Of a stretch of DNA of 64,000 nt, positions 17,973 to 25,744 are shown one piece after another. Position 1 is the stretch's first letter. The number at the start of each line of letters is the position of its first letter. The stretch is from Paenibacillus antri (GTDB lineage: Bacteria > Bacillota > Bacilli > Paenibacillales > YIM-B00363). Location of the stretch: contig NZ_VCIW01000004.1 of NCBI RefSeq assembly GCF_005765165.1, positions 124,001 through 188,000 of the forward strand, written 5' to 3'. The notes under the pieces are model-generated. The model saw only the letters and a program-made list of their open reading frames with translations. It was not told the origin of the DNA and did no database searches. A program made the translations under genes and the position numbers.

Positions 17973-18767
17973 ATGACATTTTATACGAAAACCGATTCGA
18001 AGCCCGCATCCGAGTCGTATACGATAAAAGCATCGATCGTGCTTCCGCCCGACACGAACCATCACGGCACGATCTTCGGCGGCAAGCTGATGGCTTACAT
18101 CGACGACGTCGCGACGATCGCGGCGACGCGCCACGCGCGCAGACCCGTCGTGACGGCATCGACGGACTCCGTCGATTTCCTGCATCCCGTGAAGAAGGGC
18201 GACGCGATCTGCTTGTCCGCCTTCGTCACATGGTCGCACCGCACCTCGATGGAGGTGTTCGTTCGCGCCATCACCGAGGATTTGTTGACAGGGGAACGGA
18301 AGGTATGCGCCACGTCGTTCCTGACTTTCGTAGCTTTAGACGAAGAAGGGAAGCCGATACACGTTCCCGGCGTCATTCCGCAGACGCAGGAGGAGAAATT
18401 GTTGTACGACAGCGCATTGGAACGGAAGGAAGCACGCAAAATAAGAAGACAAGAAAGCAAGAAATTCGCGGAATATCTCGGGGTCGACTATAAGCTCGGC
18501 GGAACGCCGGGCCGGCGGCGGGACGACTCGAACGCCTTCGCGGGTCCGTCGGGCTGGGAAGCCGGGGATCCGGTTGCTCCCGAACGGCTGACGGACGAGA
18601 AAGCCGAATGGAACGTCGGTTCCGGCCGACGAACGCCCGTCGTCGAACGAACCGCAGCCGAGCCGCACGCCGTCGAGCGACGGAACGCCGTCGGCAGCGA
18701 CTACGCTGCCGGAGAGAAAAAATCCGCCGAACGCGCTTATGCTTCCCTGTGGGAAGACTGGAATTAA
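17973..18767 (+). CDS. Acyl-CoA thioesterase (hotdog fold) with long disordered tail
   Basis: 264 residues from the ATG at 17973, preferred over an in-frame ATG at 17937 because GAAGGAG lies just before it. Residues 1-165 are a YkhA/BACH-type hotdog domain with NHHGTIFGGKLMAYIDDVA (active-site Asn/Gly and Asp) and a second conserved stretch DSVDFLHPVKKGD; such enzymes hydrolyse acyl-CoA thioesters. Family members in bacilli end near residue 170. Here about 95 further residues follow, rich in Arg, Glu, Gly and Pro, without recognisable domain and ending SLWEDWN. Divergent from the LysR gene. Confidence 0.85.
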   Translation: MTFYTKTDSKPASESYTIKASIVLPPDTNHHGTIFGGKLMAYIDDVATIAATRHARRPVVTASTDSVDFLHPVKKGDAICLSAFVTWSHRTSMEVFVRAITEDLLTGERKVCATSFLTFVALDEEGKPIHVPGVIPQTQEEKLLYDSALERKEARKIRRQESKKFAEYLGVDYKLGGTPGRRRDDSNAFAGPSGWEAGDPVAPERLTDEKAEWNVGSGRRTPVVERTAAEPHAVERRNAVGSDYAAGEKKSAERAYASLWEDWN

Positions 18768-18779
18768 CGCTAACAATGC

Positions 18780-18817
18780 AGCCTTCGTCCCGAGCTTTGG
18801 GAGGGAGGCTTTTTTCT
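18780..18817 (+). terminator. Terminator after the thioesterase gene
   Basis: AGCCT ... AGGCT outer arms with an inner TCCC/GGGA pair, followed by six T residues (18811-18816). Confidence 0.7.
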
Positions 18818-18826
18818 CGATTGTAG

Positions 18827-18855
18827 TTGACAGCAGGTGCGGGTTCCTCAATAAT
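18827..18855 (+). promoter_or_regulatory. SigA-type promoter of the LacI gene
   Basis: A perfect TTGACA (18827-18832), 17-base spacer and AATAAT (18850-18855), 45 bases before the regulator start. Confidence 0.75.
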
Positions 18856-18870
18856 AGTCGTATGTTGAGT

Positions 18871-18884
18871 TGTGCGCGCTCCCA
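18871..18884 (+). promoter_or_regulatory. Probable LacI-family operator, autoregulatory
   Basis: TGTGCGCGCTCCCA is a partial palindrome around a central CG and lies directly after the -10, overlapping the likely transcript start. It shares the half-site GCGCTCC with the site at 19967-19980 in front of the next gene. Confidence 0.55.
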
Positions 18885-18899
18885 GAAGAGGGTGGTCAG

Positions 18900-19913
18900 A
18901 TGGCGCATACGTTGGAATCGATCGCGGAACTTGCCGGCGTGTCCCGAGGAACCGTCTCTCGGGTCGTGAACGGGCAGCCCGGCGTCAAGCCGAACGTAAG
19001 GGAGCGGGTGCTCGCCGTCATCGAACGGACCGGGTACGTTCCGAATCCGCAAGCCAGAAGCTTAGCGGGCGGGAAGACCGGCAATATCGGCGTCGTCGTC
19101 TTCGGCGACAAGCCGGATTTCCTGAAGCATCATATCTTCTTCGAAGCGCTGCAGGGCATTCAGGAGCAGACCGCTTCGAACGACTATGACCTGCTGCTGT
19201 ACGCGAACCGGAAGGAAGCGGACGCGGAATATTGGAAGCGGATCGCCACGAAGCGGAAGACGGACGGTCTCATCATTATGGGGGAGCGGATTCAACCGGA
19301 GTACCTGCATTATTATCGACAGCGGGGCATCCCCTACGTATTGATCGGGAAGCGAGTGTTCGGTTCCCTGCCGCTCGCCTGCGTCGCCTCCGATTACCGC
19401 AGCGGGGCGTATCGCGCGACGAAGCATCTGTTGGAACGGGGAAGACGTCGCATCGCGTACATCCAAGGCCTTCCCGATATGCATCACGAGAACGAACGGT
19501 TCGCCGGGTATTGCGAGGCGCTCCGGGAAGCCGGACTCGACATGGACCCGTCCTTGATCATCGCCGGGCGCGCCGAGCGCGAGGAAGCGGTTCGGGAAAT
19601 GCGGCTGCTGCTGAAGAGGCAAGCGTCGTTCGACGCGGTGTTCGCCGCCAACGATCTGATGGCGCTCGGCGCGATGGACGTCCTGCTGGAGAGCGGGCGC
19701 AGCGTGCCGGAGGACGTGGCGGTCGCAGGCTACGACGACATCGCGCAATCGCGTCATGCGTCGCCGCCGCTGACGACGGTTCGTCAGGAGAAGGAGAAGC
19801 TCGGCAAGGAAGCCGCTTCGCTGTTGTTCGACATGCTGCGCGGCGCGCTTCCCGCGGATGCGTCGAAGGACGTCGTCATCGAGAACGATTTAATCGTCAG
19901 GGCATCGACGTAA
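18900..19913 (+). CDS. LacI-family transcriptional regulator
   Basis: 337 residues from the ATG at 18900, which has AGAGGGTGG upstream and starts exactly at the LacI headpiece (MAHTLESIAELAGVSRGTV; hinge PNPQARSLA). Residues 60-335 are the periplasmic-binding-like effector domain (GNIGVVVFGDKPDF, VFAANDLMALGAMDVLLESG, VAVAGYDDIAQSRHASPPLT). It is expected to repress transcription until a sugar-like ligand binds. Related operators before this gene and before the FAD oxidoreductase indicate autoregulation and control of that neighbour. Confidence 0.93.
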   Translation: MAHTLESIAELAGVSRGTVSRVVNGQPGVKPNVRERVLAVIERTGYVPNPQARSLAGGKTGNIGVVVFGDKPDFLKHHIFFEALQGIQEQTASNDYDLLLYANRKEADAEYWKRIATKRKTDGLIIMGERIQPEYLHYYRQRGIPYVLIGKRVFGSLPLACVASDYRSGAYRATKHLLERGRRRIAYIQGLPDMHHENERFAGYCEALREAGLDMDPSLIIAGRAEREEAVREMRLLLKRQASFDAVFAANDLMALGAMDVLLESGRSVPEDVAVAGYDDIAQSRHASPPLTTVRQEKEKLGKEAASLLFDMLRGALPADASKDVVIENDLIVRAST

Positions 19914-19921
19914 GGGAAGGA

Positions 19922-19956
19922 AGCCGCCAAGACGGCAGGCGGCTGTCCTTTTTCTT
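19922..19956 (+). terminator. Terminator after the LacI gene
   Basis: AGCCGCC (19922-19928) pairs with GGCGGCT (19938-19944), then GTCC and a T-rich run. Confidence 0.75.
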
Positions 19957-19966
19957 TACGCAAATC

Positions 19967-19980
19967 TGGGAGCGCTCCAA
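19967..19980 (+). promoter_or_regulatory. Probable LacI-family operator before the FAD oxidoreductase
   Basis: TGGGAGCGCTCCAA is a near-perfect palindrome (12 of 14 positions symmetric) centred on GCGC, typical of LacI-family sites. It is 25 bases before the oxidoreductase start. Confidence 0.65.
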
Positions 19981-20005
19981 ATAATACGAAGGGTTGTGAT
20001 CGCTT

Positions 20006-21352
20006 ATGTCCAGGATGAACTATGAGGTAGCGGTGCTCGGCGGAGGTCCGGCCGGCATTACAGCCGCGCTCAGCGCGGCGCGTAACGGCGCGAAGACGAT
20101 CGTGGCGGAACGGTACGGCTTTCTGGGCGGGATGTCGACCGCGGCGATGGTGTATCCGTGGATGACGTTCCATTCCGCCTCCGGCAAACAAGTGATCAAG
20201 GGGATCGCGCAGGAAATCGTCGATCGACTTATGGCGCTGAACGCGTCGCCAGGTCATCTTCGGGATACGATCGGCTTCGTTCATACGCTGACCCCGTATC
20301 ATCCCGAGGTGTACAAAGCGTTGGCCGGACGGATGCTGAAGGAAGCCGGCGTCGATATCCTGCTCCACACGTCGGCGATCGACGTCAAGACGGAAGGGGA
20401 GCGAATCGACTCGATTACGCTGTACAACAAGAGCGGCGTCTCGACGTTGTCCGCGAACGTCTTCGTCGACGCCACAGGTGACGGAGACATCGCGGCGATG
20501 GCCGGCGTGCCGTACGAGAAGGGCAACGCCAACGGGAAGGTGCAGCCGATGACGATGAAGTTCCGGATGCGCGGCGTAGACGTCGCCAAAGTAAAGCGGG
20601 CCATGCAGGACGATCCTTCGAACTTCTATGAGAAGTCGTTGACGTCCGAGCTGGATCGGCTTCCGGTGACGGGCGTTATGGGATTTTATGCGCAGTGGAA
20701 GGCGGCGGGGCTACCTGTCGAACGCGACGGGCTGCTGTTCTTCGTCGGTCCGAACGAAGACGAGGTGCTCGTCAACGTATCCCGCGTCTCGGGATTGGAC
20801 CCGACGGACATCGGGGATTTAACGAAGGCGGAATTCGAGGGACGAGAACAAGTGCTGTTGCTGGAGTCTTTCTTCCGCGAACGTATACCGGGGTTCGAAA
20901 AGGCGAGCGTCTCGGCGGTCGGCGCCCAGATCGGCGTTCGGGAAACCCGAAGAATCACGGGGAAGTATGTGCTGAACGGGATCGACGTGTTGGACGGCCG
21001 CAGATTCGACGACGTCGTCGCGCGGAGCGGTTATCCGATCGACATCCACGATCCGGAAGGCAGCGGCGTCACCGCCAACTTTATCCGCGAAGGCGGCGCC
21101 TATGACATTCCGTACCGGAGCATCGTGCCGATTCGCACGACGAATTTGCTGCTGGCGGGAAGATGCATCTCGACGACGCACGAGGCGCAGGCGACGACCC
21201 GGCTGACGCCGAGCTGCATGGCGATCGGTCAAGCGGCCGGCGCCGCGGCCGCGCTCGCCTCGTCGCTCCGGCGCGAAGTCGAATCGGTACCGATTCTCGA
21301 TCTGCAGGAGCGGCTGACGGCCGGCGGCGCCGAACTCGGCTTGACGAAATAA
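20006..21352 (+). CDS. FAD-dependent oxidoreductase (FAD_oxidored family)
   Basis: 448 residues. The N-terminal dinucleotide-binding motif is VAVLGGGPAGITAALSAARN, followed by FLGGMSTAAMV, a stretch characteristic of the FAD_oxidored family in sugar and polysaccharide-degradation loci. An ATG motif VFVDATGDGDIAAMAG and a C-terminal LLLAGRCISTTHEAQATTR close the FAD site. There is no signal peptide, so it is cytoplasmic. The LacI-type operator in front and the lone position after a LacI gene suggest an inducible catabolic enzyme. Substrate unknown. Confidence 0.85.
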   Translation: MSRMNYEVAVLGGGPAGITAALSAARNGAKTIVAERYGFLGGMSTAAMVYPWMTFHSASGKQVIKGIAQEIVDRLMALNASPGHLRDTIGFVHTLTPYHPEVYKALAGRMLKEAGVDILLHTSAIDVKTEGERIDSITLYNKSGVSTLSANVFVDATGDGDIAAMAGVPYEKGNANGKVQPMTMKFRMRGVDVAKVKRAMQDDPSNFYEKSLTSELDRLPVTGVMGFYAQWKAAGLPVERDGLLFFVGPNEDEVLVNVSRVSGLDPTDIGDLTKAEFEGREQVLLLESFFRERIPGFEKASVSAVGAQIGVRETRRITGKYVLNGIDVLDGRRFDDVVARSGYPIDIHDPEGSGVTANFIREGGAYDIPYRSIVPIRTTNLLLAGRCISTTHEAQATTRLTPSCMAIGQAAGAAAALASSLRREVESVPILDLQERLTAGGAELGLTK

Positions 21353-21365
21353 GGCCGAGCGAGGA

Positions 21366-22175
21366 TTATTTTTTCGTAACCGAGACGCTCAGAATGGAGA
21401 CGGGGGAGACCGGTCGGCTGAGTTCTCCGTTGTTCTCCTTCACCGGAGAGGCGGCGATGTCCAAGACGACGTCCATGCCGTCGACGACCTTACCGAAGAT
21501 CGTATAGTTCGGGTTGGAATTCAGCAATTCGCTTTCCTCTCCCGTGCCGATGAAAAATTGGCTGCCGTTCGTATTCGGGCCGGCGTTCGCCATCGCGACG
21601 ACGCCCGGTTCGTACCGGTGCCCGTTGTCCAGCTCGTCCTTGAAGGCGTAGCCGGGACCGCCTCGGCCTGTTCCCGTCGGGTCGCCGGTTTGGATGACGA
21701 AGTCTTTCAGGACGCGGTGGAAGATCACATTTTCATAGAAGCCTTCGTTCGCCAAAAATACAAAATTGTTCACCGTCACGGGGGCGTCCTTCGCGAACAA
21801 CTCGATCGTGAAGCTGCCCTTGGACGTCTCGATCGTCGCTTCGTAAGCCGCTTCGGCGTCGATCGTCATCGCGGGCGGCGCGGCGTACCGGTTGCCGACG
21901 TAAATCGTCTCGCGTTTCGGATCGTAATGGACCGGCTTGCCGATCGTCTCGCTCATATAGCGGAGAGGAACGTAAGTGGTCCCCTTATACACGAACGGCG
22001 TTCCTTGCTCCGGCGCGATCGGCTTGTCCAATCCGTCGAATACGAAACGAAGCTGTTTGAAATACACTTCGATCTGCTGACCCGCAGCGCTCGCGCCCAC
22101 CGACGCGGTCATCGCGGCCCCGATCAGAATGCCTGTCGTCAAAACCTTCAGCTTGCCCCAAGTCTCTTTCTTCAA
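21366..22175 (-). CDS. Exported cyclophilin-type peptidyl-prolyl isomerase with copper-amine-oxidase-like N-domain
   Basis: 269 residues from a TTG start at 22175, with GGAGGAG 7-13 bases upstream. A signal peptide (KLKVLTTGILIGAAMTASVG) precedes a stalk-like domain of the copper amine oxidase N family (YVPLRYMSETIGKPVHYD), then a PpiB-type cyclophilin domain (SFTIELFAKDAPVTVNNFVF, FHRVLKDFVIQTGDPTGTG, TNGSQFFI). It should speed proline isomerisation in proteins folding outside the membrane. The combination is common in Paenibacillus. It converges on the FAD oxidoreductase gene with a 13-base gap. Confidence 0.9.
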   Translation of the reverse strand: MKKETWGKLKVLTTGILIGAAMTASVGASAAGQQIEVYFKQLRFVFDGLDKPIAPEQGTPFVYKGTTYVPLRYMSETIGKPVHYDPKRETIYVGNRYAAPPAMTIDAEAAYEATIETSKGSFTIELFAKDAPVTVNNFVFLANEGFYENVIFHRVLKDFVIQTGDPTGTGRGGPGYAFKDELDNGHRYEPGVVAMANAGPNTNGSQFFIGTGEESELLNSNPNYTIFGKVVDGMDVVLDIAASPVKENNGELSRPVSPVSILSVSVTKK

Positions 22176-22324
22176 TTCATTCTCCTCCGTTTTCGTTGCG
22201 ATATGTCCGCTACTCCGATTATATCGGCATTCGGCAAGAAATCATTGACTTTCTGCGTGGATGCGATTACAAATTTACTATAGGAAGGATCCGAAAGCGC
22301 GGCGAAAGAGAGAGATGAGCGAGA

Positions 22325-22588
22325 ATGAGAGTACATCGCCTTACGATTGCGAACGACTTCGGGATCGAGGAGCTGCAGCGGATGTCGCAGGAAGCCGGCA
22401 AATTCAGCGCCGACATCTTGATCGAATACGAGGAAGAAGGGACGTCGTTCAAGATTGACGTCAAGAGCGTGCTCGGCACGATGCTGCTCGCGCTTCGGCG
22501 GGGAACGGACATCCTGCTGCGCACGAAGGGGAAGGACGAAGAGGAAGCGATCCATTGGCTGAGCGAGACGTTCGAGAATCGAACCTGA
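22325..22588 (+). CDS. HPr-like protein lacking the active-site histidine
   Basis: 87 residues with the HPr fold by eye: the N-terminal ANDFGIEEL aligns with the HPr active-site loop TGIHARPA, and IDVKSVLGTMLLAL aligns with the regulatory helix VNLKSIMGVMSL. Residue 15, His in every PTS phosphocarrier, is Glu here and the ARPA stretch is lost, while the serine phosphorylated by HPr kinase is kept (Ser48). B. subtilis Crh likewise lacks His15 but keeps Ser46. It therefore cannot carry phosphate from Enzyme I; a CcpA co-effector or other Ser-switch role is an inference. Followed by a terminator. Confidence 0.72.
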   Translation: MRVHRLTIANDFGIEELQRMSQEAGKFSADILIEYEEEGTSFKIDVKSVLGTMLLALRRGTDILLRTKGKDEEEAIHWLSETFENRT

Positions 22589-22596
22589 ACCTAAAG

Positions 22597-22624
22597 AGAA
22601 GGCCGACGTCGCGTCGGCCTTCTT
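22597..22624. terminator. Bidirectional terminator between HPr-like and SET genes
   Basis: AGAAGGCCGACG and CGTCGGCCTTCT form a perfect stem with a 3-base loop between the convergent genes; T-rich on the right, A-rich on the left. Confidence 0.85.
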
Positions 22625-22626
22625 CT

Positions 22627-23022
22627 TCATGCTTCAGACGATTCGGACGGCTCCATGAACCATAGCGGGTCCATGCAATCCTCTTCGCCGTTGTAGTTGA
22701 TGAAAATTTCTTCCCCCGCAACGATATCTTTATAAGCGTAGAAGTCGAACGTATGCTTCTCGAAGCTGATCTCGTACGTAGCGTTCGGCTGATACGAATG
22801 GTTGAACAAGCTGCCGTATCCTAACAAAATGGCCGTATGATTCGCGCCGTACTCATAGACGTAGTCCGCGAGAATCGTCTTCTCGATATGCTCGTGCTCT
22901 TCGTTCGGGTAAGGGATGACCGGCGCTTCGTGAATCAGTTCTCCCTTGGCGATATTGCGCGTGGCGAACACGCCTCTCTTGAACTCTCCGGCCGACACCG
23001 CGGATGTTTTGATTTCGATCAT
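22627..23022 (-). CDS. SET-domain protein
   Basis: 131 residues, essentially one SET domain: N-terminal RGVFATRNIAKGELI, then the diagnostic GYGSLFNHSYQPNATYE with its NHS core and the C-terminal GEEIFINYNGEED. Stand-alone SET proteins of this length occur in many bacteria and may methylate lysines of unknown proteins using S-adenosylmethionine. The pre- and post-SET cysteines of eukaryotic histone methyltransferases are absent. An AGGTGA ribosome site precedes the ATG. The 224 bases upstream, to the dioxygenase start, show no gene or clear signal. Confidence 0.85.
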   Translation of the reverse strand: MIEIKTSAVSAGEFKRGVFATRNIAKGELIHEAPVIPYPNEEHEHIEKTILADYVYEYGANHTAILLGYGSLFNHSYQPNATYEISFEKHTFDFYAYKDIVAGEEIFINYNGEEDCMDPLWFMEPSESSEA

Positions 23023-23246
23023 TGATAGTCACCTGTATGCTTTCTCATGAAATGAATTGCTTCGCAGGTCGATGGTTACAACCAACTTCGAGTGTACCGT
23101 ATGAACGCGGAATCGGCAACCGTCGGCACCAGACGCCGGCTCGGCGAGAAACCAAAAAAATCGTCCGGCCGAAGTAGAAATATGTCGTGTTTTCTCGCGG
23201 TCGGAAGCGGTAGACTGAAGCAAACTTCAGAGCTGGAGAGATCTTT

Positions 23247-24065
23247 ATGACGAATGCATACGAACCGGCCGCGATCATGGGCGCCCTGTACGGGCCCGGC
23301 ATCGCAGGGTTGAAGGGAGCGTTCCCCCGCGAGTGGGCGGAGGCGCTTAGGGAAGATCTCGAGGCGCTGTACCGCGAAGCGCTGCAGCGGCCTGGCGGTA
23401 CGGTCGGCCGCGGACCGAAACGCCATTACGTCGAGATCCATCCGGAGGATCTTCGCGGTTTCGTCGAGCTGGCCGCGCATCCCTGGGTGAGGGCGGTATG
23501 CGAGACGGTGCTCGGTCCGGACTACAATATCGTCGAGATCGGTTTCGACGTACCGAATCCCGGCGCGGTCGACCAACCGTGGCATCGCGACTTTCCGTCG
23601 CCCGAGGACACGTACAAGGGCAGACGTCTCACCTCGCTCGCCTTCAATGTCACCGCGGTCGACGTCGAGCCGGACATGGGACCGTTCGAGATCGCGCCCG
23701 GCACGCAGTGGGACGACGCCGCGGATTTCGAGCACGGCATGTTTCCGCCGCAGGACCGCTATTCCCGATACGAAGCGAGAGCGGAGCGGAAGATGCCGAA
23801 GATGGGAGACATCTCCGTCCGTTCGGCGTTGACGATCCACCGCGGGACGGCCAACCGCTCCGATCGAGCGAGGCCGGTTCTCGTTCTAGGCGTCGATGCG
23901 CCGGGAGCGAACAACCACGAGCGGCACGATCTGCAGGTTACCCAAGCCTATTACGAAACGCTGCCGGACGAAGTGAAGCGCCATCTGTTATGCCGCATCG
24001 TGGACCGTTTGGAACCGATCGTACAGAAGCACGATATCGAAGGCTTGAAGATGGGCGAGGCATAA
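23247..24065 (+). CDS. Phytanoyl-CoA dioxygenase (PhyH) family protein
   Basis: 272 residues. The Fe(II) ligands are visible as PWHRDFPSPED (His and Asp) and the distal His in ALTIHRGTANRS, followed by a strand with the Arg expected to bind 2-oxoglutarate (RARPVLVLGV). It differs clearly in sequence from the PhyH protein at 5166. GGAGAG lies upstream of the ATG. It is a single-gene unit closed by a strong terminator. Substrate unknown; the family includes hydroxylases acting on fatty acyl-CoA, ectoine and secondary metabolites. Confidence 0.87.
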   Translation: MTNAYEPAAIMGALYGPGIAGLKGAFPREWAEALREDLEALYREALQRPGGTVGRGPKRHYVEIHPEDLRGFVELAAHPWVRAVCETVLGPDYNIVEIGFDVPNPGAVDQPWHRDFPSPEDTYKGRRLTSLAFNVTAVDVEPDMGPFEIAPGTQWDDAADFEHGMFPPQDRYSRYEARAERKMPKMGDISVRSALTIHRGTANRSDRARPVLVLGVDAPGANNHERHDLQVTQAYYETLPDEVKRHLLCRIVDRLEPIVQKHDIEGLKMGEA

Positions 24066-24100
24066 CGCTTCGAGCCGATCGTCGCTCGATTCCCACTCGA

Positions 24101-24136
24101 AAACGGACACCTCCGAGGAGGTGTCCGTTTCTTTCG
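24101..24136. terminator. Strong bidirectional terminator
   Basis: AAACGGACACCTCC (24101-24114) and GGAGGTGTCCGTTT (24117-24130) are a perfect 14-bp stem separated by GA, between the dioxygenase and the convergent spore lipoprotein gene. Confidence 0.9.
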
Positions 24137-24148
24137 TAAAGTAAAATC

Positions 24149-24835
24149 CTATTCTTTCGCCAACTCCAGCAGCTCCGATACGTCTTCCGCGACGGAACGG
24201 CCGGAGGCGGAAGCGGCCATCTTCGACTGAATGCGCTCGATCAACTCGACGGCTTTCGCGTCCGTAGCGGTCAAGATGCGCACATGGTTGTCGAACATCG
24301 CCTCCACCTGTTTCTTCGCGATCGCGAGGTTATCGTCCTCGGCGCTCCGCTCCGTCTTCGTCCCTTCCCCGCGCGCTCCCTTGCCCGACATGCCCTGCGT
24401 CGGGCTTAACACCTCGTTCTGCAGCGCATCGTATCGGTTCGACACGTTCGACGATTTCTCCCGCGCCAAGATGACGGTGTCGTCGATGACGAACACTTCC
24501 ACGCCTTCGACGCCCTCCGCCGATATCCGGGATTCGATATGCGAGGACACGCCGCCCTCATGAAGCCCGGACGACCCGATCATGCTGTATACGGACGTCC
24601 CCATCCCGCTCGTCGTCCGTCCGCGTTCGTTCGTCGTGTGCGTCTTCGGTCCGCTTACGCTCGGAATGACCCCGATATCGCCTCCGTGCGCGGACGTCCC
24701 GGCGCCGTCGTCATGACCCTCGTGCGGGACGACTTGCTCGTTGTCGGCCGCCGTACGATCGTTCCCGGCGCATCCGCTCGCGAGCGACGAAATTCCGAAT
24801 AAGACGGCGACGGCTGCTTGATAGCTTCGTTTCAT
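24149..24835 (-). CDS. YhcN/YlaJ-family sporulation lipoprotein
   Basis: 228 residues with a lipoprotein signal (MKRSYQAAVAVLFGISSLAS, then GC: Cys22 lipidated). The segment SRISAEGVEGVEVFVIDDTV followed by a positively charged stretch and AEDDNLAIAKKQVEAMFDNH matches the YhcN/YlaJ family of spore inner-membrane or coat lipoproteins. A Gly/Lys-rich insertion (about 140-160) separates the two conserved halves. GGAGGAG precedes the start. It supports a spore-forming host. Confidence 0.85.
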   Translation of the reverse strand: MKRSYQAAVAVLFGISSLASGCAGNDRTAADNEQVVPHEGHDDGAGTSAHGGDIGVIPSVSGPKTHTTNERGRTTSGMGTSVYSMIGSSGLHEGGVSSHIESRISAEGVEGVEVFVIDDTVILAREKSSNVSNRYDALQNEVLSPTQGMSGKGARGEGTKTERSAEDDNLAIAKKQVEAMFDNHVRILTATDAKAVELIERIQSKMAASASGRSVAEDVSELLELAKE

Positions 24836-24957
24836 ATGGTAAACCTCCTCCGAAATTTACGATTAACATGCCCATTGGATTTTTAGTGTATGAATGGTTT
24901 TTCATAGGGGAAAACCACTGTCAAGGCAAAGAATAATGCGCGGGAGGTTTCACGACG

Positions 24958-25719
24958 ATGGACGAACAAGAACGTCCGAAGACGACCGACGATCAAGCGA
25001 AGGGGATGTCGCGCCGGCAGTTTCTCGTTACATCCGGATATGCCGTCGGCGGCGCCGTTCTCGGCGGCGTCTTGGGTTATTTACTGCCGAAGCGGCAGGA
25101 AGCGGCGCCTCCGGCCGCCCCGGCCGCGGAGGGGAACGATTACGGGCAAGCGCTCATGTTCTTTACGCAGGAGCAGTTCTCGATCGCGCAAGCGGCGACC
25201 GAGCGCATCTTCCCGACGGACGAGAACGGGCCCGGCGCGAAGGAGCTCGGCGTCGCCTACTACCTCGACCATCAACTCGCCAGCGAGTGGGGCTTCAACG
25301 CTAGAGATTATATGCAAGGCCCGTTCTTCGTCGGGGAGAAGGTGCAGGGCTATCAGGGGCGGTTGAAGCGGAGGGACATTTTCCAAATCGGTCTTCGGGA
25401 AATGCAAAACTACAGTCAAAGCCAGTACGGCAAAGCGTTCGTCAACCTGACGGAGGAAGAGCAGGACGCGGTGCTGACGGCGTTCCAAAACGACGAGGTG
25501 CCGGTGACGACGATATCCGCCAGCGGATTTTTCAGTATGCTCCGCAGCGGCACGTTGGAAGGCGTCTATAGCGACCCGTTGTACGGGGGGAACAAAAATA
25601 TGGCCGGCTGGGCGATGCGCAACTACCCCGGCAGTCAGATGTCATACACGCAAATTATGGATAAAGACTTCACGAAGGTGCCGCCTAGAAGCTTGAAAGA
25701 CCATGTAGCGCACTCTTGA
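24958..25719 (+). CDS. Gluconate 2-dehydrogenase subunit 3 family protein, Tat-exported
   Basis: 253 residues. A twin-arginine signal is plain: MSRRQFLVTSGYAVGGAVLG (residues 17-36), matching SRRxFL. The mature part belongs to the gluconate 2-dehydrogenase gamma-subunit family (FFTQEQFSIAQAATERIFPT, GVAYYLDHQLASEWG). In the characterised complexes this subunit carries the Tat signal and takes the folded flavoprotein across with it. The GMC subunit follows after 25 bases and a cytochrome c after that, and a tatA gene lies just downstream on the other strand. Confidence 0.88.
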   Translation: MDEQERPKTTDDQAKGMSRRQFLVTSGYAVGGAVLGGVLGYLLPKRQEAAPPAAPAAEGNDYGQALMFFTQEQFSIAQAATERIFPTDENGPGAKELGVAYYLDHQLASEWGFNARDYMQGPFFVGEKVQGYQGRLKRRDIFQIGLREMQNYSQSQYGKAFVNLTEEEQDAVLTAFQNDEVPVTTISASGFFSMLRSGTLEGVYSDPLYGGNKNMAGWAMRNYPGSQMSYTQIMDKDFTKVPPRSLKDHVAHS

Positions 25720-25744
25720 GCTTACGAAAAGGAGGAATGAACAG

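Noticed and set aside
19967-19980. Interpretation as a CcpA cre site
   Set aside because: The core GGGAGCGCTCC departs from cre, and the matching site before the adjacent lacI gene favours that regulator.
22325-22588. Assignment as functional PTS HPr
   Set aside because: Position 15 is Glu, not His, and the surrounding motif is lost.
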